This document shows, in pieces, positions 1 through 6,325 of a stretch of DNA of 6,912 bases (its first letter is position 1; each line of letters opens with the position of its first letter). The stretch spans positions 1-6,912 of the forward strand of contig JABHFC010000309.1 in NCBI GenBank assembly GCA_018676275.1. The letters are read 5' to 3'. Position numbers and translations under genes: made by a program. This DNA is from Gammaproteobacteria bacterium (GTDB taxonomy: Bacteria; Pseudomonadota; Gammaproteobacteria; Eutrophobiales; Eutrophobiaceae). A model generated the notes under the pieces. The model did no database searches and had not been told where the DNA came from. It saw only the letters and a program-made list of their open reading frames with translations.

Positions 1-320
1 AACCACGAGATGAGAGCGTGAGCCCAGAATGAATTTTTGTTCGGTTCGATACTGCTGAACTTGACGTGATTCTCATCAAGAATACCAATAAGCGGTGTGT
101 TGTCTGTTTCGGGGCTGTAGGTAACAAAGGCATTACCGTCCGAGTACTGTCCATTCAGAGTACTACCATCGAAAGTCACCGATTCAACCTTGCCGGATTT
201 AACATCCACCAGAAACTGCGAATAGTCCACTTTGCTGCTGTAGCCCTCTACACCAAAATTACGGAAAACCATCATCAATACAACCGCGATGATTATCCAT
301 AACAGCATATTTTTTGCCAT
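1..320 (-). CDS. ftsH: ATP-dependent zinc metalloprotease FtsH, N-terminal 106 residues (partial)
   Basis: FtsH is a hexameric inner-membrane AAA+ zinc protease that degrades misfolded membrane proteins and short-lived regulators. Translating the minus strand from ATG at 320-318 gives MAKNMLLWIIIAVVLMMVF, nearly the E. coli FtsH N-terminus. Residues about 4-20 form the first membrane segment. A periplasmic region follows (KVDYSQFL near residue 30, then FDGSTLNGQYSDG and TYSPETD), and the ALISW motif at the edge is where the second membrane segment begins. The AAA+ and HExxH protease domains lie outside the window, so the gene is cut by the window edge and shows no sign of damage here. A purine-rich GAGGAAG sits about 14 bases upstream of the ATG, rather far for a ribosome-binding site. 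The gene follows rlmE by 120 bp, as in many Proteobacteria. Identity rests on remembered family sequence. Confidence 0.95.
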   Translation of the reverse strand, partial: MAKNMLLWIIIAVVLMMVFRNFGVEGYSSKVDYSQFLVDVKSGKVESVTFDGSTLNGQYSDGNAFVTYSPETDNTPLIGILDENHVKFSSIEPNKNSFWAHALISW

Positions 321-375
321 GTCGTTCAAACTTACTTCCTCTCTTTCGTCGAGCTACTAATATTTATTGATGGTA

Positions 376-384
376 ATTGTAGCA
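376..384 (-). promoter_or_regulatory. Candidate extended -10 promoter for ftsH
   Basis: The minus strand reads TGCTACAAT, an extended -10 (TGn) joined to TACAAT, which matches TATAAT at five of six bases. It lies 56-64 bases upstream of the ftsH ATG, inside the 120-bp rlmE-ftsH gap. No convincing -35 hexamer is found 16-18 bases further up, but extended -10 promoters can do without one. It would let ftsH be transcribed apart from rlmE. I saw no heat-shock (sigma32) -10 of the CCCCAT type. This is a motif match only. Confidence 0.3.
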
Positions 385-440
385 ATCAGCACCTGTTTCA
401 TCGTCCATCAAGCATCGAACTGAATCAAATGCTGAGTCAA

Positions 441-1055
441 CTATACCTGATAGCCTCTGGCCAAAACATAAAATTCCCGTGAACTGTCCCGGGATGCCTG
501 CGGCTTTCTTACCATAACCTTTTGAAATCTATTGGCTAATTCCTTTTTAAATTGATCGGTCCCTTCACCCTGGAACAACTTAACCAGAATATCCCCACCC
601 GGACTTAATACTTCGTCGCTGAAAGACAGCACTAGTTCCGCCAGATACATACTGCGAGCCTGATCACTGCTTCTCACTCCACTTAAATTGGGGGCAATAT
701 CTGATAATACAAGGTCGGCCCTTGCACCATTCAACCCAGACATGCATGCCTGTACTACTTCATCTTCAGTAAAATCCCCTTCAATGAAGAGTACTTTGTC
801 AACGGGCTCCATTGGAAGTATATCGACAGCAACAATCTTTCCCTGCGGACCTAGCTGTTCACTGGCATATTGCGACCAGCTGCCGGGGCTTGCCCCGACA
901 TCAACGACGGTTTGAACATTACGAAAAAGTTTGTCCTTTTTATCGATCTCGGACAATTTATAAGCAGCCCTGGAACGATAATGCGAGGCCCGGGCCTGTT
1001 TTGCGTAAGGATCTTTTTCCTGTCGATGAAGCCAGCTTTTGTTGCTCTTAGCCAT
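441..1055 (-). CDS. rlmE: 23S rRNA (uridine-2552 2'-O)-methyltransferase RlmE (FtsJ/RrmJ)
   Basis: RlmE uses S-adenosylmethionine to methylate the 2'-O of U2552 in the A-loop of 23S rRNA, a late step in large-subunit assembly. The 204-residue product is close to the 209 residues of the E. coli enzyme. The SAM-binding motif VDVGASPGSWSQY is at residues 51-63, with acidic D78 (AVDILPM) and D94 (GDF) after it. The family's K-D-K-E catalytic tetrad is intact: K33 (AAYKL), D119 (LSDIAPN), K159 (LVKLFQGEG) and E194 (SREFYV). The N-terminus is basic, as expected for rRNA binding. The ATG at 1055 gives the family's usual start, but its Shine-Dalgarno is weak because the bases just upstream on the coding strand are CCTCC. 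It sits 58 bp after greA and 120 bp before ftsH. Confidence 0.96.
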   Translation of the reverse strand: MAKSNKSWLHRQEKDPYAKQARASHYRSRAAYKLSEIDKKDKLFRNVQTVVDVGASPGSWSQYASEQLGPQGKIVAVDILPMEPVDKVLFIEGDFTEDEVVQACMSGLNGARADLVLSDIAPNLSGVRSSDQARSMYLAELVLSFSDEVLSPGGDILVKLFQGEGTDQFKKELANRFQKVMVRKPQASRDSSREFYVLARGYQV

Positions 1056-1080
1056 TATTTTGGAGGCCTGTTATCACAGA

Positions 1081-1111
1081 CAACACCGGAGTTCCGCAAA
1101 AGCGGGTGTTG
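1081..1111 (-). repeat. Bulged hairpin in the greA-rlmE gap
   Basis: Just after the greA stop codon the sequence forms an outer 6-bp stem, CAACAC (1081-1086) with GTGTTG (1106-1111). Inside it is a 4-bp stem CCGC (1094-1097) with GCGG (1102-1105) closing an AAAA loop. The bases 1087-1093 are left as a one-sided bulge. On the transcribed minus strand the bases after it are TCTGTG, so there is no U-tract and it is unlikely to be a strong intrinsic terminator. It could mark an RNA-processing or mRNA 3'-protection site between greA and rlmE. That role is inferred. Confidence 0.35.
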
Positions 1112-1113
1112 AG

Positions 1114-1590
1114 CTAAATATATTTCACTTCCAGTATTTCATATTCCTTAACACCGCCGGGTGCATCAACACCCGCAATGTCTCCTTCCAGCCTTCCAAT
1201 CAAGGCACGTGCAATCGGCGAGGTAATGGAGATCAGTCCCTGATTAATATCAGCCTCCTCTTCTCCTACGATCTGGTAAGTCACTTCTTCATCATTTTCC
1301 AGGTTCATAAGATCAACAGTTGCACCAAAAACAACTTTGCCACCTGCATTGAGTGTCGTGACATCTATAATTTGTGCGTCAGCCAATGCAGATTCAATCG
1401 TGTTGATACGACCTTCGGTAAAACTTTGCTGCTCACGCGCAGCGTGATACTCAGCATTTTCACTAAGATCACCATGAGCACGAGCCTCAGCTATAGCTTC
1501 TATAATTCTTGGGCGATCTATTGTTTTCAATTGTGTTAGCTGTTCGCGCAAACGCTCTACGCCTTTCGATGTCATTGGTGATTTACTCAT
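1114..1590 (-). CDS. greA: Transcription elongation factor GreA
   Basis: GreA enters the secondary channel of RNA polymerase and stimulates cleavage of backtracked transcripts, rescuing stalled elongation complexes. From ATG at 1590 the product has 158 residues, the same length as E. coli GreA. The N-terminal antiparallel coiled coil spans about residues 1-75, with its tip in HGDLSENAEYHAAREQQ. The tip acids D41 and E44, which coordinate the catalytic Mg2+, fall at the E. coli positions. The C-terminal FKBP-like domain covers about 80-158 (FGATV, SPIARALIG, then the final EYEILEVKYI). The frame is open upstream to 1623, but the extra 11 residues resemble no GreA. The 1590 ATG has the Shine-Dalgarno AGAGGA eight bases upstream and overlaps the carB stop as ATGA, which argues for this start and for translational coupling. 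A shorter start at the next in-frame ATG (residue 6) is possible but less likely. Confidence 0.97.
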   Translation of the reverse strand: MSKSPMTSKGVERLREQLTQLKTIDRPRIIEAIAEARAHGDLSENAEYHAAREQQSFTEGRINTIESALADAQIIDVTTLNAGGKVVFGATVDLMNLENDEEVTYQIVGEEEADINQGLISITSPIARALIGRLEGDIAGVDAPGGVKEYEILEVKYI

Positions 1591-4500
1591 GCTTTTAATC
1601 CTCTGTGCAATTCTTGCAAACAATTAACCTTGTCAGAAACCTTATCCTGCAGTGTATGAACAATAGCTTTAGCTGCCGAAATAGTTGTCACATAAAAAAC
1701 CTTATGTTGTAAAGCCGTACGCCTGATTGAATAAGAATCGGCAATAGTCCGCTTACCTCCAGTCGTGTTAATAATCAAACTAATGTCATCATTTTTCAAC
1801 ATATCAACAACATGTGGTTGACCCTCGCGAACTTTATTTACACCGACACAATCCAGACCAGCATCTATCAACATCTTTGCAGTTCCGTGAGTGGCACACA
1901 AACTAAAGCCAACCTCATGTAATTGCCCGGCGAGTTTTAAAGCATCTGGTTTATCAATGTCTCTGACACTGATAAATACCAGGCCACTGCGCGGTATAAC
2001 TTCCCCTGCCGCAAGCGTAGCCTTATAGAACGCCTCTCCAAAGCTGTCTCCAACACCCATAACTTCACCTGTAGACTTCATCTCAGGTCCCAACAAAGGA
2101 TCCACACCTGGAAACTTGATAAAGGGGAACACTGATTCCTTTACTGAATAATAATCAGGCTTGCCCGCAGCTTCTACATTCTGCTGAGCCAAAGTTTGAC
2201 CAACCATAACCAATGCAGCGATTCGCGCTAACGGCTTGCCGGTCGCCTTCGACACATAGGGAACAGTCCTGGATGCTCGTGGGTTTACTTCTAAAACATA
2301 GACATCACTGCCCTGTATTGCAAACTGAGTATTCATAAGTCCAATAACATTAAGCCCCCTGGCCATTTTTCGGACTTGCTCGGCAAGTTCTGCCTGTAAT
2401 TCTTCGCTTAAACTATAAGGTGGTAGTGAACATGCAGAATCACCTGAATGCACACCGGCCTGTTCAATATGCTCCATAATGCCACCGATAATTACTTCTT
2501 CGCCGTCAGAAATCGCATCAACATCGACTTCAATCGCATTATCCAAAAATCGATCCAGCAATACCGGTGAATCATTGGAAACCGCGAAAGCTTCGCTCAT
2601 ATAATTACGCAAGTCTGCTTCGCTATAGACTATTTCCATTCCGCGACCGCCGAGAACATAAGATGGTCTGACCACAAGTGGATAGCCAATCTCGTCCGCC
2701 AGAGTGACGGCTTCCTCTTCTTCACGTGCTGTTCGATTTGGTGGTTGCTTCAAATCAAGATCGTGTAACAATTTCTGGAAACGTTCCCGATCTTCGGCAA
2801 GATCAATTGAATCCGGTGATGTGCCGATAATTGGTGCACCAGCTGCCTCCAGATCACGGGCCAGCTTAAGCGGTGTTTGACCACCGTACTGAACGATAAC
2901 ACCCTGCGGTTTTTCGATGGCAATGATTTCCAGTACGTCTTCAAGTGTCAGTGGCTCAAAATATAATCGATCAGAAGTATCATAATCCGTCGACACAGTT
3001 TCCGGGTTGCAGTTAACCATGATAGTTTCGTACCCCGCCTCACGCATCGCCAAAACTGCCTGTACACAGCAGTAATCAAATTCAATTCCCTGTCCGATAC
3101 GGTTTGGTCCGCCACCCAGCACCATAATTTTATCTTTATCAGTGGGTGCAGACTCACATTCTTCTTCGTAAGTTGAGTACATATAGGCAGTAGTCGCAGA
3201 AAACTCTGCAGCTACAGAATCCACTCGTTTATACACTGGTCGTATTTCGTTCTGGTGACGTAATTCGCGAATATGCTTTTCAGAACTGTTGCACAAGCTG
3301 GCCAGACGCCTATCAGAGAACCCTTTACGTTTTAAGTCATATAATCTTTCTGCAGCCAGTGATCCCAGCCCAGCCTTGCTCAGAATAGACTCTTCATCTA
3401 TCAAATCTTTTATCTGCGTCAAAAACCAGGGATCAATACGACTGCACTCATGAACCTCTTCTACACTCATGTCTTGTCTGAATGCATCTCCCACGTATAA
3501 CAGTCTTTCACCTCTGGGCACGCGCATTTCGTTTCGAATATTTTCAAGTAGATCTTCACTGTCGGTCGCAGTCACAACTTCATTCAGACCATCAATTCCA
3601 GTTTCCAGTCCACGCAAGGCTTTTTGCAGAGACTCCTGAAAAGTTCTGCCGATTGCCATTACTTCACCCACTGACTTCATTTGTGTGGTCAGACGATCAT
3701 CTGCTCTTGGAAACTTTTCAAAAGTAAAACGTGGGATTTTGGTAACAATATAATCTATGGTCGGCTCAAATGATGCGGGGGTCGCACCACCTGTGATTTC
3801 ATTATCAAGCTCATCAAGGGTGTAACCAATTGCCAGTTTTGCGGCAACCCTGGCAATCGGAAATCCGGTCGCTTTTGAAGCCAGAGCTGAAGAGCGCGAA
3901 ACACGAGGATTCATTTCGATGATTATCAATTCACCATTTTCAGGGTTGACTGCAAATTGAACATTAGAACCACCGGTATCAACACCAATCTCGCGCAACA
4001 CCGCAATGGACGCATCGCGCATGATTTGATATTCCTTGTCAGTTAGCGTCAAGGCCGGAGCGACAGTAATAGAATCTCCAGTGTGTACACCCATTGGATC
4101 GAGATTTTCGATGGAACAAATAATGATGCAATTGTCCTTACAGTCTCGAACCACTTCCATTTCATATTCTTTCCAGCCCAGAGCAGACTGATCAAGCAAC
4201 ACCTCATTAGTCGGAGATGCATCAATACCGCGAGTACAAAGATCGACAAACTCTTCCCGATTGTAGGCTATGCCACCTCCGGTACCACCGAGCGTAAAAG
4301 AAGGTCTGATTATTATTGGAAAACCAATTTCTTCTGCAACCTTATTTGCCTGCTCCATATCATGTGCGATACCGGAACGCGCCATAGACAAGCCAATTTT
4401 TTCCATGGCAACGCGGAATCGCTCTCGATCTTCTGCCTTGTCGATTGCATCTTGAGATGCGCCTATGAGTTCAACGTCGAATTTCTCCAGCACTTTTTCC

Positions 4501-4811
4501 CGCGCCAGATCCAAAGCACAGTTCAAAGCTGTCTGCCCACCCATTGTCGGTAATAAGGCATCAGGTCTTTCTTTTTCAATTATGCGAGCAACAGTCTGCC
4601 ATTCCACAGGCTCAATATAAGTTGCATCTGCCATATCCGGATCAGTCATGATCGTCGCCGGATTAGAATTCACCAGTATTACCCGGTAGCCTTCCTCGCG
4701 AAGTGCTTTGCAAGCCTGTGCCCCTGAATAATCAAATTCACAGGCCTGACCTATAATAATAGGGCCAGCACCGATGATCATGACGCTGTTAATATCAGTT
4801 CTTTTAGGCAT
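1587..4811 (-). CDS. carB: Carbamoyl-phosphate synthetase large subunit CarB
   Basis: CarB makes carbamoyl phosphate from bicarbonate, two ATP and ammonia delivered from CarA, supplying both arginine and pyrimidine pathways. The protein has 1074 residues against 1073 in E. coli and starts with the same MPKRTDI. Its layout is a carboxyphosphate ATP-grasp half (about 1-400), an oligomerisation region (about 401-553), a carbamoyl-phosphate ATP-grasp half (about 554-936) and an MGS-like allosteric domain (about 937-1074). Catalytic residues R129, R169, E215, E299 and N301 are present, and the second half repeats the ATP-grasp motifs (VVRPSYVLGGRGMEIVY, EVNPRASR). The ornithine-site residues E783, D791, E892 and T1042 and the UMP/IMP-site residues S948, T974, T977, K993, N1015 and T1017 sit at E. 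coli numbering, so ornithine activation and UMP inhibition are predicted. No frameshift or truncation is seen. It follows carA by 60 bp and overlaps greA by 4 bp. Confidence 0.98.
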   Translation of the reverse strand: MPKRTDINSVMIIGAGPIIIGQACEFDYSGAQACKALREEGYRVILVNSNPATIMTDPDMADATYIEPVEWQTVARIIEKERPDALLPTMGGQTALNCALDLAREKVLEKFDVELIGASQDAIDKAEDRERFRVAMEKIGLSMARSGIAHDMEQANKVAEEIGFPIIIRPSFTLGGTGGGIAYNREEFVDLCTRGIDASPTNEVLLDQSALGWKEYEMEVVRDCKDNCIIICSIENLDPMGVHTGDSITVAPALTLTDKEYQIMRDASIAVLREIGVDTGGSNVQFAVNPENGELIIIEMNPRVSRSSALASKATGFPIARVAAKLAIGYTLDELDNEITGGATPASFEPTIDYIVTKIPRFTFEKFPRADDRLTTQMKSVGEVMAIGRTFQESLQKALRGLETGIDGLNEVVTATDSEDLLENIRNEMRVPRGERLLYVGDAFRQDMSVEEVHECSRIDPWFLTQIKDLIDEESILSKAGLGSLAAERLYDLKRKGFSDRRLASLCNSSEKHIRELRHQNEIRPVYKRVDSVAAEFSATTAYMYSTYEEECESAPTDKDKIMVLGGGPNRIGQGIEFDYCCVQAVLAMREAGYETIMVNCNPETVSTDYDTSDRLYFEPLTLEDVLEIIAIEKPQGVIVQYGGQTPLKLARDLEAAGAPIIGTSPDSIDLAEDRERFQKLLHDLDLKQPPNRTAREEEEAVTLADEIGYPLVVRPSYVLGGRGMEIVYSEADLRNYMSEAFAVSNDSPVLLDRFLDNAIEVDVDAISDGEEVIIGGIMEHIEQAGVHSGDSACSLPPYSLSEELQAELAEQVRKMARGLNVIGLMNTQFAIQGSDVYVLEVNPRASRTVPYVSKATGKPLARIAALVMVGQTLAQQNVEAAGKPDYYSVKESVFPFIKFPGVDPLLGPEMKSTGEVMGVGDSFGEAFYKATLAAGEVIPRSGLVFISVRDIDKPDALKLAGQLHEVGFSLCATHGTAKMLIDAGLDCVGVNKVREGQPHVVDMLKNDDISLIINTTGGKRTIADSYSIRRTALQHKVFYVTTISAAKAIVHTLQDKVSDKVNCLQELHRGLKA
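1599..1604 (-). promoter_or_regulatory. Ribosome-binding site of greA, inside the carB 3' end
   Basis: The minus strand reads AGAGGA followed by eight bases and then ATG at 1590-1588. This Shine-Dalgarno lies within the last codons of carB. Together with the ATGA stop/start overlap (1587-1590) it favours 1590 over 1623 as the greA start and indicates that ribosomes ending carB can restart on greA. Confidence 0.7.
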
Positions 4812-4823
4812 GCCTGTTTTCCG

Positions 4824-4847
4824 AAAATAATATTGCCGCAGGGCAAT
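4824..4847 (-). terminator. Weak terminator-like hairpin between carA and carB
   Basis: In the 60-bp carA-carB gap the minus strand forms ATTGCC / GGCAAT (6-bp arms at 4842-4847 and 4832-4837, loop CTGC), followed at once by ATTATTTT (4824-4831). The stem is short and only half GC, so complete termination is unlikely. It could cause partial attenuation or pausing and so set the carA:carB ratio, or protect the 3' end of carA mRNA. It lies 13 bases upstream of the carB ATG and could also affect carB initiation. Structure is seen; function is inferred. Confidence 0.35.
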
Positions 4848-4871
4848 CGAAATCCGCTTTGATTATTTTTA

Positions 4872-6020
4872 TCATCTGTTGTTTTTCATCAAACCTATGA
4901 ATTGTTCAAACAAGGGCATAACATCGTGTGGACCCGGACTGGCTTCAGGATGGCCCTGAAAACCAAAGGCAGGTAAGCTGATATGCTCTATCCCCTGTAA
5001 TGTGCCATCAAATAGTGATCTGTGAGTTGCCCGTAAGTGTTCCGGTAAACTTTTTTCATCAACTGCGAAACCATGATTCTGACTGGTGATCATTACCTGT
5101 CCCGTAGCAATATCCAGCACCGGATGATTTGCACCATGATGTCCGCACTTCATCTTCATGGTATGTGCGCCAGTTGCCAGGGCTAACAACTGGTGTCCCA
5201 GACAAATACCAAAAGTCGGGATCTTCTTAGCCAATATTTCCTGAATCGCTGCGATAGCGTAATCACAGGGATCCGGATCACCCGGGCCATTCGAGAGAAA
5301 TACGCCATCTGGCTTTTCATTTAATACTTCGCTTGCCGGTGTGGTTGCCGGCACCACCGTCAGACGACATCCAAGTTGCGAAAGTATCCGCAGGATATTG
5401 CGCTTTACACCAAAATCATAAGCAACTACATGCCATTCTTTATCTGCAGGATCAGTTTCATCCGGCAAACCATCCTGCAAACTCCAGCTACCCTGGTTCC
5501 AGTTATATTTTTCACCAGTGCTGACGACTTTGGCCAAATCCATTCCTTTCAAGCCCGGAAACGCACGTGCTTTTTCCAGAGTCTCCGCTTCATCAATGCC
5601 ATCGCCTGTGGCGATGCAGCCATTTTGTGCGCCCTTGTCTCTGAGGATCCGGGTCAATCGCCGCGTATCTATGTCGGCTATGGCAACAATACCCTGTTCT
5701 TTCAGATAACTATCAAGCGAGAGTTCTGAACGCCAGTTACTTAGCTGTAAAGGTAAGTCACGAATAACCAGACCAGCCACATTGATTGCACCCGACTCAT
5801 CATCCTCATTATTGGTCCCAACATTCCCAATATGAGGTTGTGTCAGTGTGACAATTTGCTGACTATAGGAAGGGTCGGTAAGAATTTCCTGGTATCCGGT
5901 AATCGCAGTATTAAATACAACTTCGCCTACGGTTTGTCCTGCTGCACCAATGGAACGTCCACGGAACAAGCTACCGTCTTCCAGAGCAAGTAGTGCTGTG
6001 TGCTTCAAATATGTCTCCAT
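4872..6020 (-). CDS. carA: Carbamoyl-phosphate synthetase small (glutaminase) subunit CarA
   Basis: CarA hydrolyses glutamine and passes the ammonia through an internal tunnel to CarB. The 382-residue length equals the E. coli subunit. The N-terminal CPSase small-chain domain covers about residues 1-150 (ALLALEDGSLFRG, ITGYQEILTDPSYSQQIV, QPHIGNVGTN, IADIDTRRLTR). The C-terminal class I glutamine amidotransferase domain starts near 195 (VVAYDFGVKRNILR). It shows FLSNGPGDPDPCDY, the nucleophile elbow GICLGHQ with C273, and GHPEASPGPHD with H357 and E359, so the Cys-His-Glu triad is complete. The start is ATG at 6018-6020. An in-frame TAA directly precedes it (6021-6023), so the protein cannot extend upstream. 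The Shine-Dalgarno is poor (TGGTAA), which makes control of initiation plausible. It heads the carA-carB-greA-rlmE-ftsH run and is divergent from the Rieske gene. Confidence 0.98.
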   Translation of the reverse strand: METYLKHTALLALEDGSLFRGRSIGAAGQTVGEVVFNTAITGYQEILTDPSYSQQIVTLTQPHIGNVGTNNEDDESGAINVAGLVIRDLPLQLSNWRSELSLDSYLKEQGIVAIADIDTRRLTRILRDKGAQNGCIATGDGIDEAETLEKARAFPGLKGMDLAKVVSTGEKYNWNQGSWSLQDGLPDETDPADKEWHVVAYDFGVKRNILRILSQLGCRLTVVPATTPASEVLNEKPDGVFLSNGPGDPDPCDYAIAAIQEILAKKIPTFGICLGHQLLALATGAHTMKMKCGHHGANHPVLDIATGQVMITSQNHGFAVDEKSLPEHLRATHRSLFDGTLQGIEHISLPAFGFQGHPEASPGPHDVMPLFEQFIGLMKNNR

Positions 6021-6035
6021 TTACCAGGGTTGCAC

Positions 6036-6073
6036 ATAATAAAACGGGAGCAATCTCTCGATCACTCCCGTTT
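6036..6073 (-). terminator. Intrinsic terminator-like hairpin in the carA leader (candidate attenuator)
   Basis: Toward carA the minus strand reads AAACGGGAG (6073-6065), a 14-base loop, then the exact complement CTCCCGTTT (6050-6042), continuing as T-A-T-T-A-T. A perfect 9-bp stem followed by a T/A-rich run has the form of a rho-independent terminator. It ends 20 bases before the carA ATG. No minus-strand gene in the window stops just upstream of it, so its natural role would be premature termination in the carAB leader. The plus strand has only three T after the stem and no gene running into it. A simple mRNA-stability or ribosome-access hairpin is the main alternative. Confidence 0.55.
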
Positions 6074-6100
6074 CAACGAATTCGATTAATCTACGCAAGA

Positions 6101-6123
6101 CGACTACATCGGGTAGGTAGTCG
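6101..6123 (-). promoter_or_regulatory. 5' hairpin of the predicted carAB leader RNA
   Basis: CGACTAC (6101-6107) and GTAGTCG (6117-6123) form a perfect 7-bp stem around a 9-base loop. It lies within a few bases of the start site expected from the TATAAT at 6128-6133, so it would be the first structure in the leader RNA. The minus-strand loop contains CTACCCG. Its CCCG can pair with CGGG in the 5' arm of the terminator at 6065-6073, and CT/AG can add two pairs across a bulged A. An alternative fold disrupting the terminator is therefore possible, but this is inference. Confidence 0.35.
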
Positions 6124-6127
6124 CTAT

Positions 6128-6156
6128 ATTATAGATGGTTCATCGACATCTATAAA
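6128..6156 (-). promoter_or_regulatory. Candidate sigma70 promoter for carAB
   Basis: On the minus strand the -35 TTTATA (6151-6156, four of six consensus bases) is followed after exactly 17 bases by a perfect -10 TATAAT (6128-6133). Transcription would begin near 6120-6122 and give a leader of about 100 bases before the carA ATG. This is the best promoter match I found in the carA upstream region. The sequence is AT-rich, so a chance match cannot be ruled out. Confidence 0.5.
6129..6155. promoter_or_regulatory. 9+9-bp palindrome overlapping the carAB promoter (operator-like)
   Basis: TTATAGATG (6129-6137) and CATCTATAA (6147-6155) are perfect inverted repeats around a 9-base spacer. The arms coincide almost exactly with the -10 and -35 hexamers of the candidate carAB promoter, and arm centres are 18 bp apart, close to two helical turns. 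This geometry suits a dimeric regulator that blocks RNA polymerase. It does not match the ArgR box (TGAAT-N4-ATTCA) or a PurR site that I know. Part of the symmetry follows from TATA-like hexamers on both sides, which lowers its significance. Confidence 0.4.
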
Positions 6157-6314
6157 TAGCCTCCCCGATTATTTTTCATATGAGCCAGTTCTATTTTCGC
6201 TTTCCGGGCATTTTCGCTAACAATCCGGTGCTGTGCCGAGAAACTGCTAATTTGCGTTACTATTATGCCTGTGTTGTAGCCCTCGTAAAACTCGAGCAAA
6301 ACCAGCGTCGCATC

Positions 6315-6318
6315 AGGA
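6315..6318 (+). promoter_or_regulatory. Ribosome-binding site deciding the TTG start of the Rieske gene
   Basis: AGGA lies seven bases upstream of TTG 6326-6328. No ATG or GTG occurs in this frame between the upstream TAA (6248-6250) and this point. The first in-frame ATG (codon 24) would remove the first beta strands of the domain. The TTG is therefore the best start. Confidence 0.6.
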
Positions 6319-6325
6319 TTCTATA

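Noticed and set aside
1039..1539. 166-codon plus-strand open frame across greA and the greA-rlmE gap
   Set aside because: Antisense to greA, which is unambiguous, and its translation resembles no family.
1591..1623. Upstream start for greA adding MFARIAQRIKS
   Set aside because: The extra 11 residues match no GreA, the ATG at 1590 gives exactly the usual 158 residues, and it has a well-spaced AGAGGA.
4083..4553. 156-codon plus-strand open frame inside carB
   Set aside because: It lies antisense to a highly conserved CarB coding region, has no recognisable domain, and is a reading-frame shadow.
6077..6084. 8-bp palindrome CGAATTCG in the carA leader
   Set aside because: Too short to form a hairpin, and such palindromes are common by chance.
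6169..6182. ArgR-box-like TATGAAAAATAAT upstream of carA
   Set aside because: Only one half-site (TATGAA) fits. The partner half ATTCA is missing, so it is not a credible ArgR operator.
6134..6182. Tiny leftward ORFs of 9 and 6 codons, one after GGGGAGG
   Set aside because: They lie at or upstream of the predicted transcription start, are extremely short and overlap promoter elements.
6262..6289. Second leftward promoter, -35 TTTACG and -10 CATAAT with a 16-base spacer
   Set aside because: Weaker than the 6128-6156 match and would leave a leader of about 240 bases. Possible, but not supported enough to annotate.
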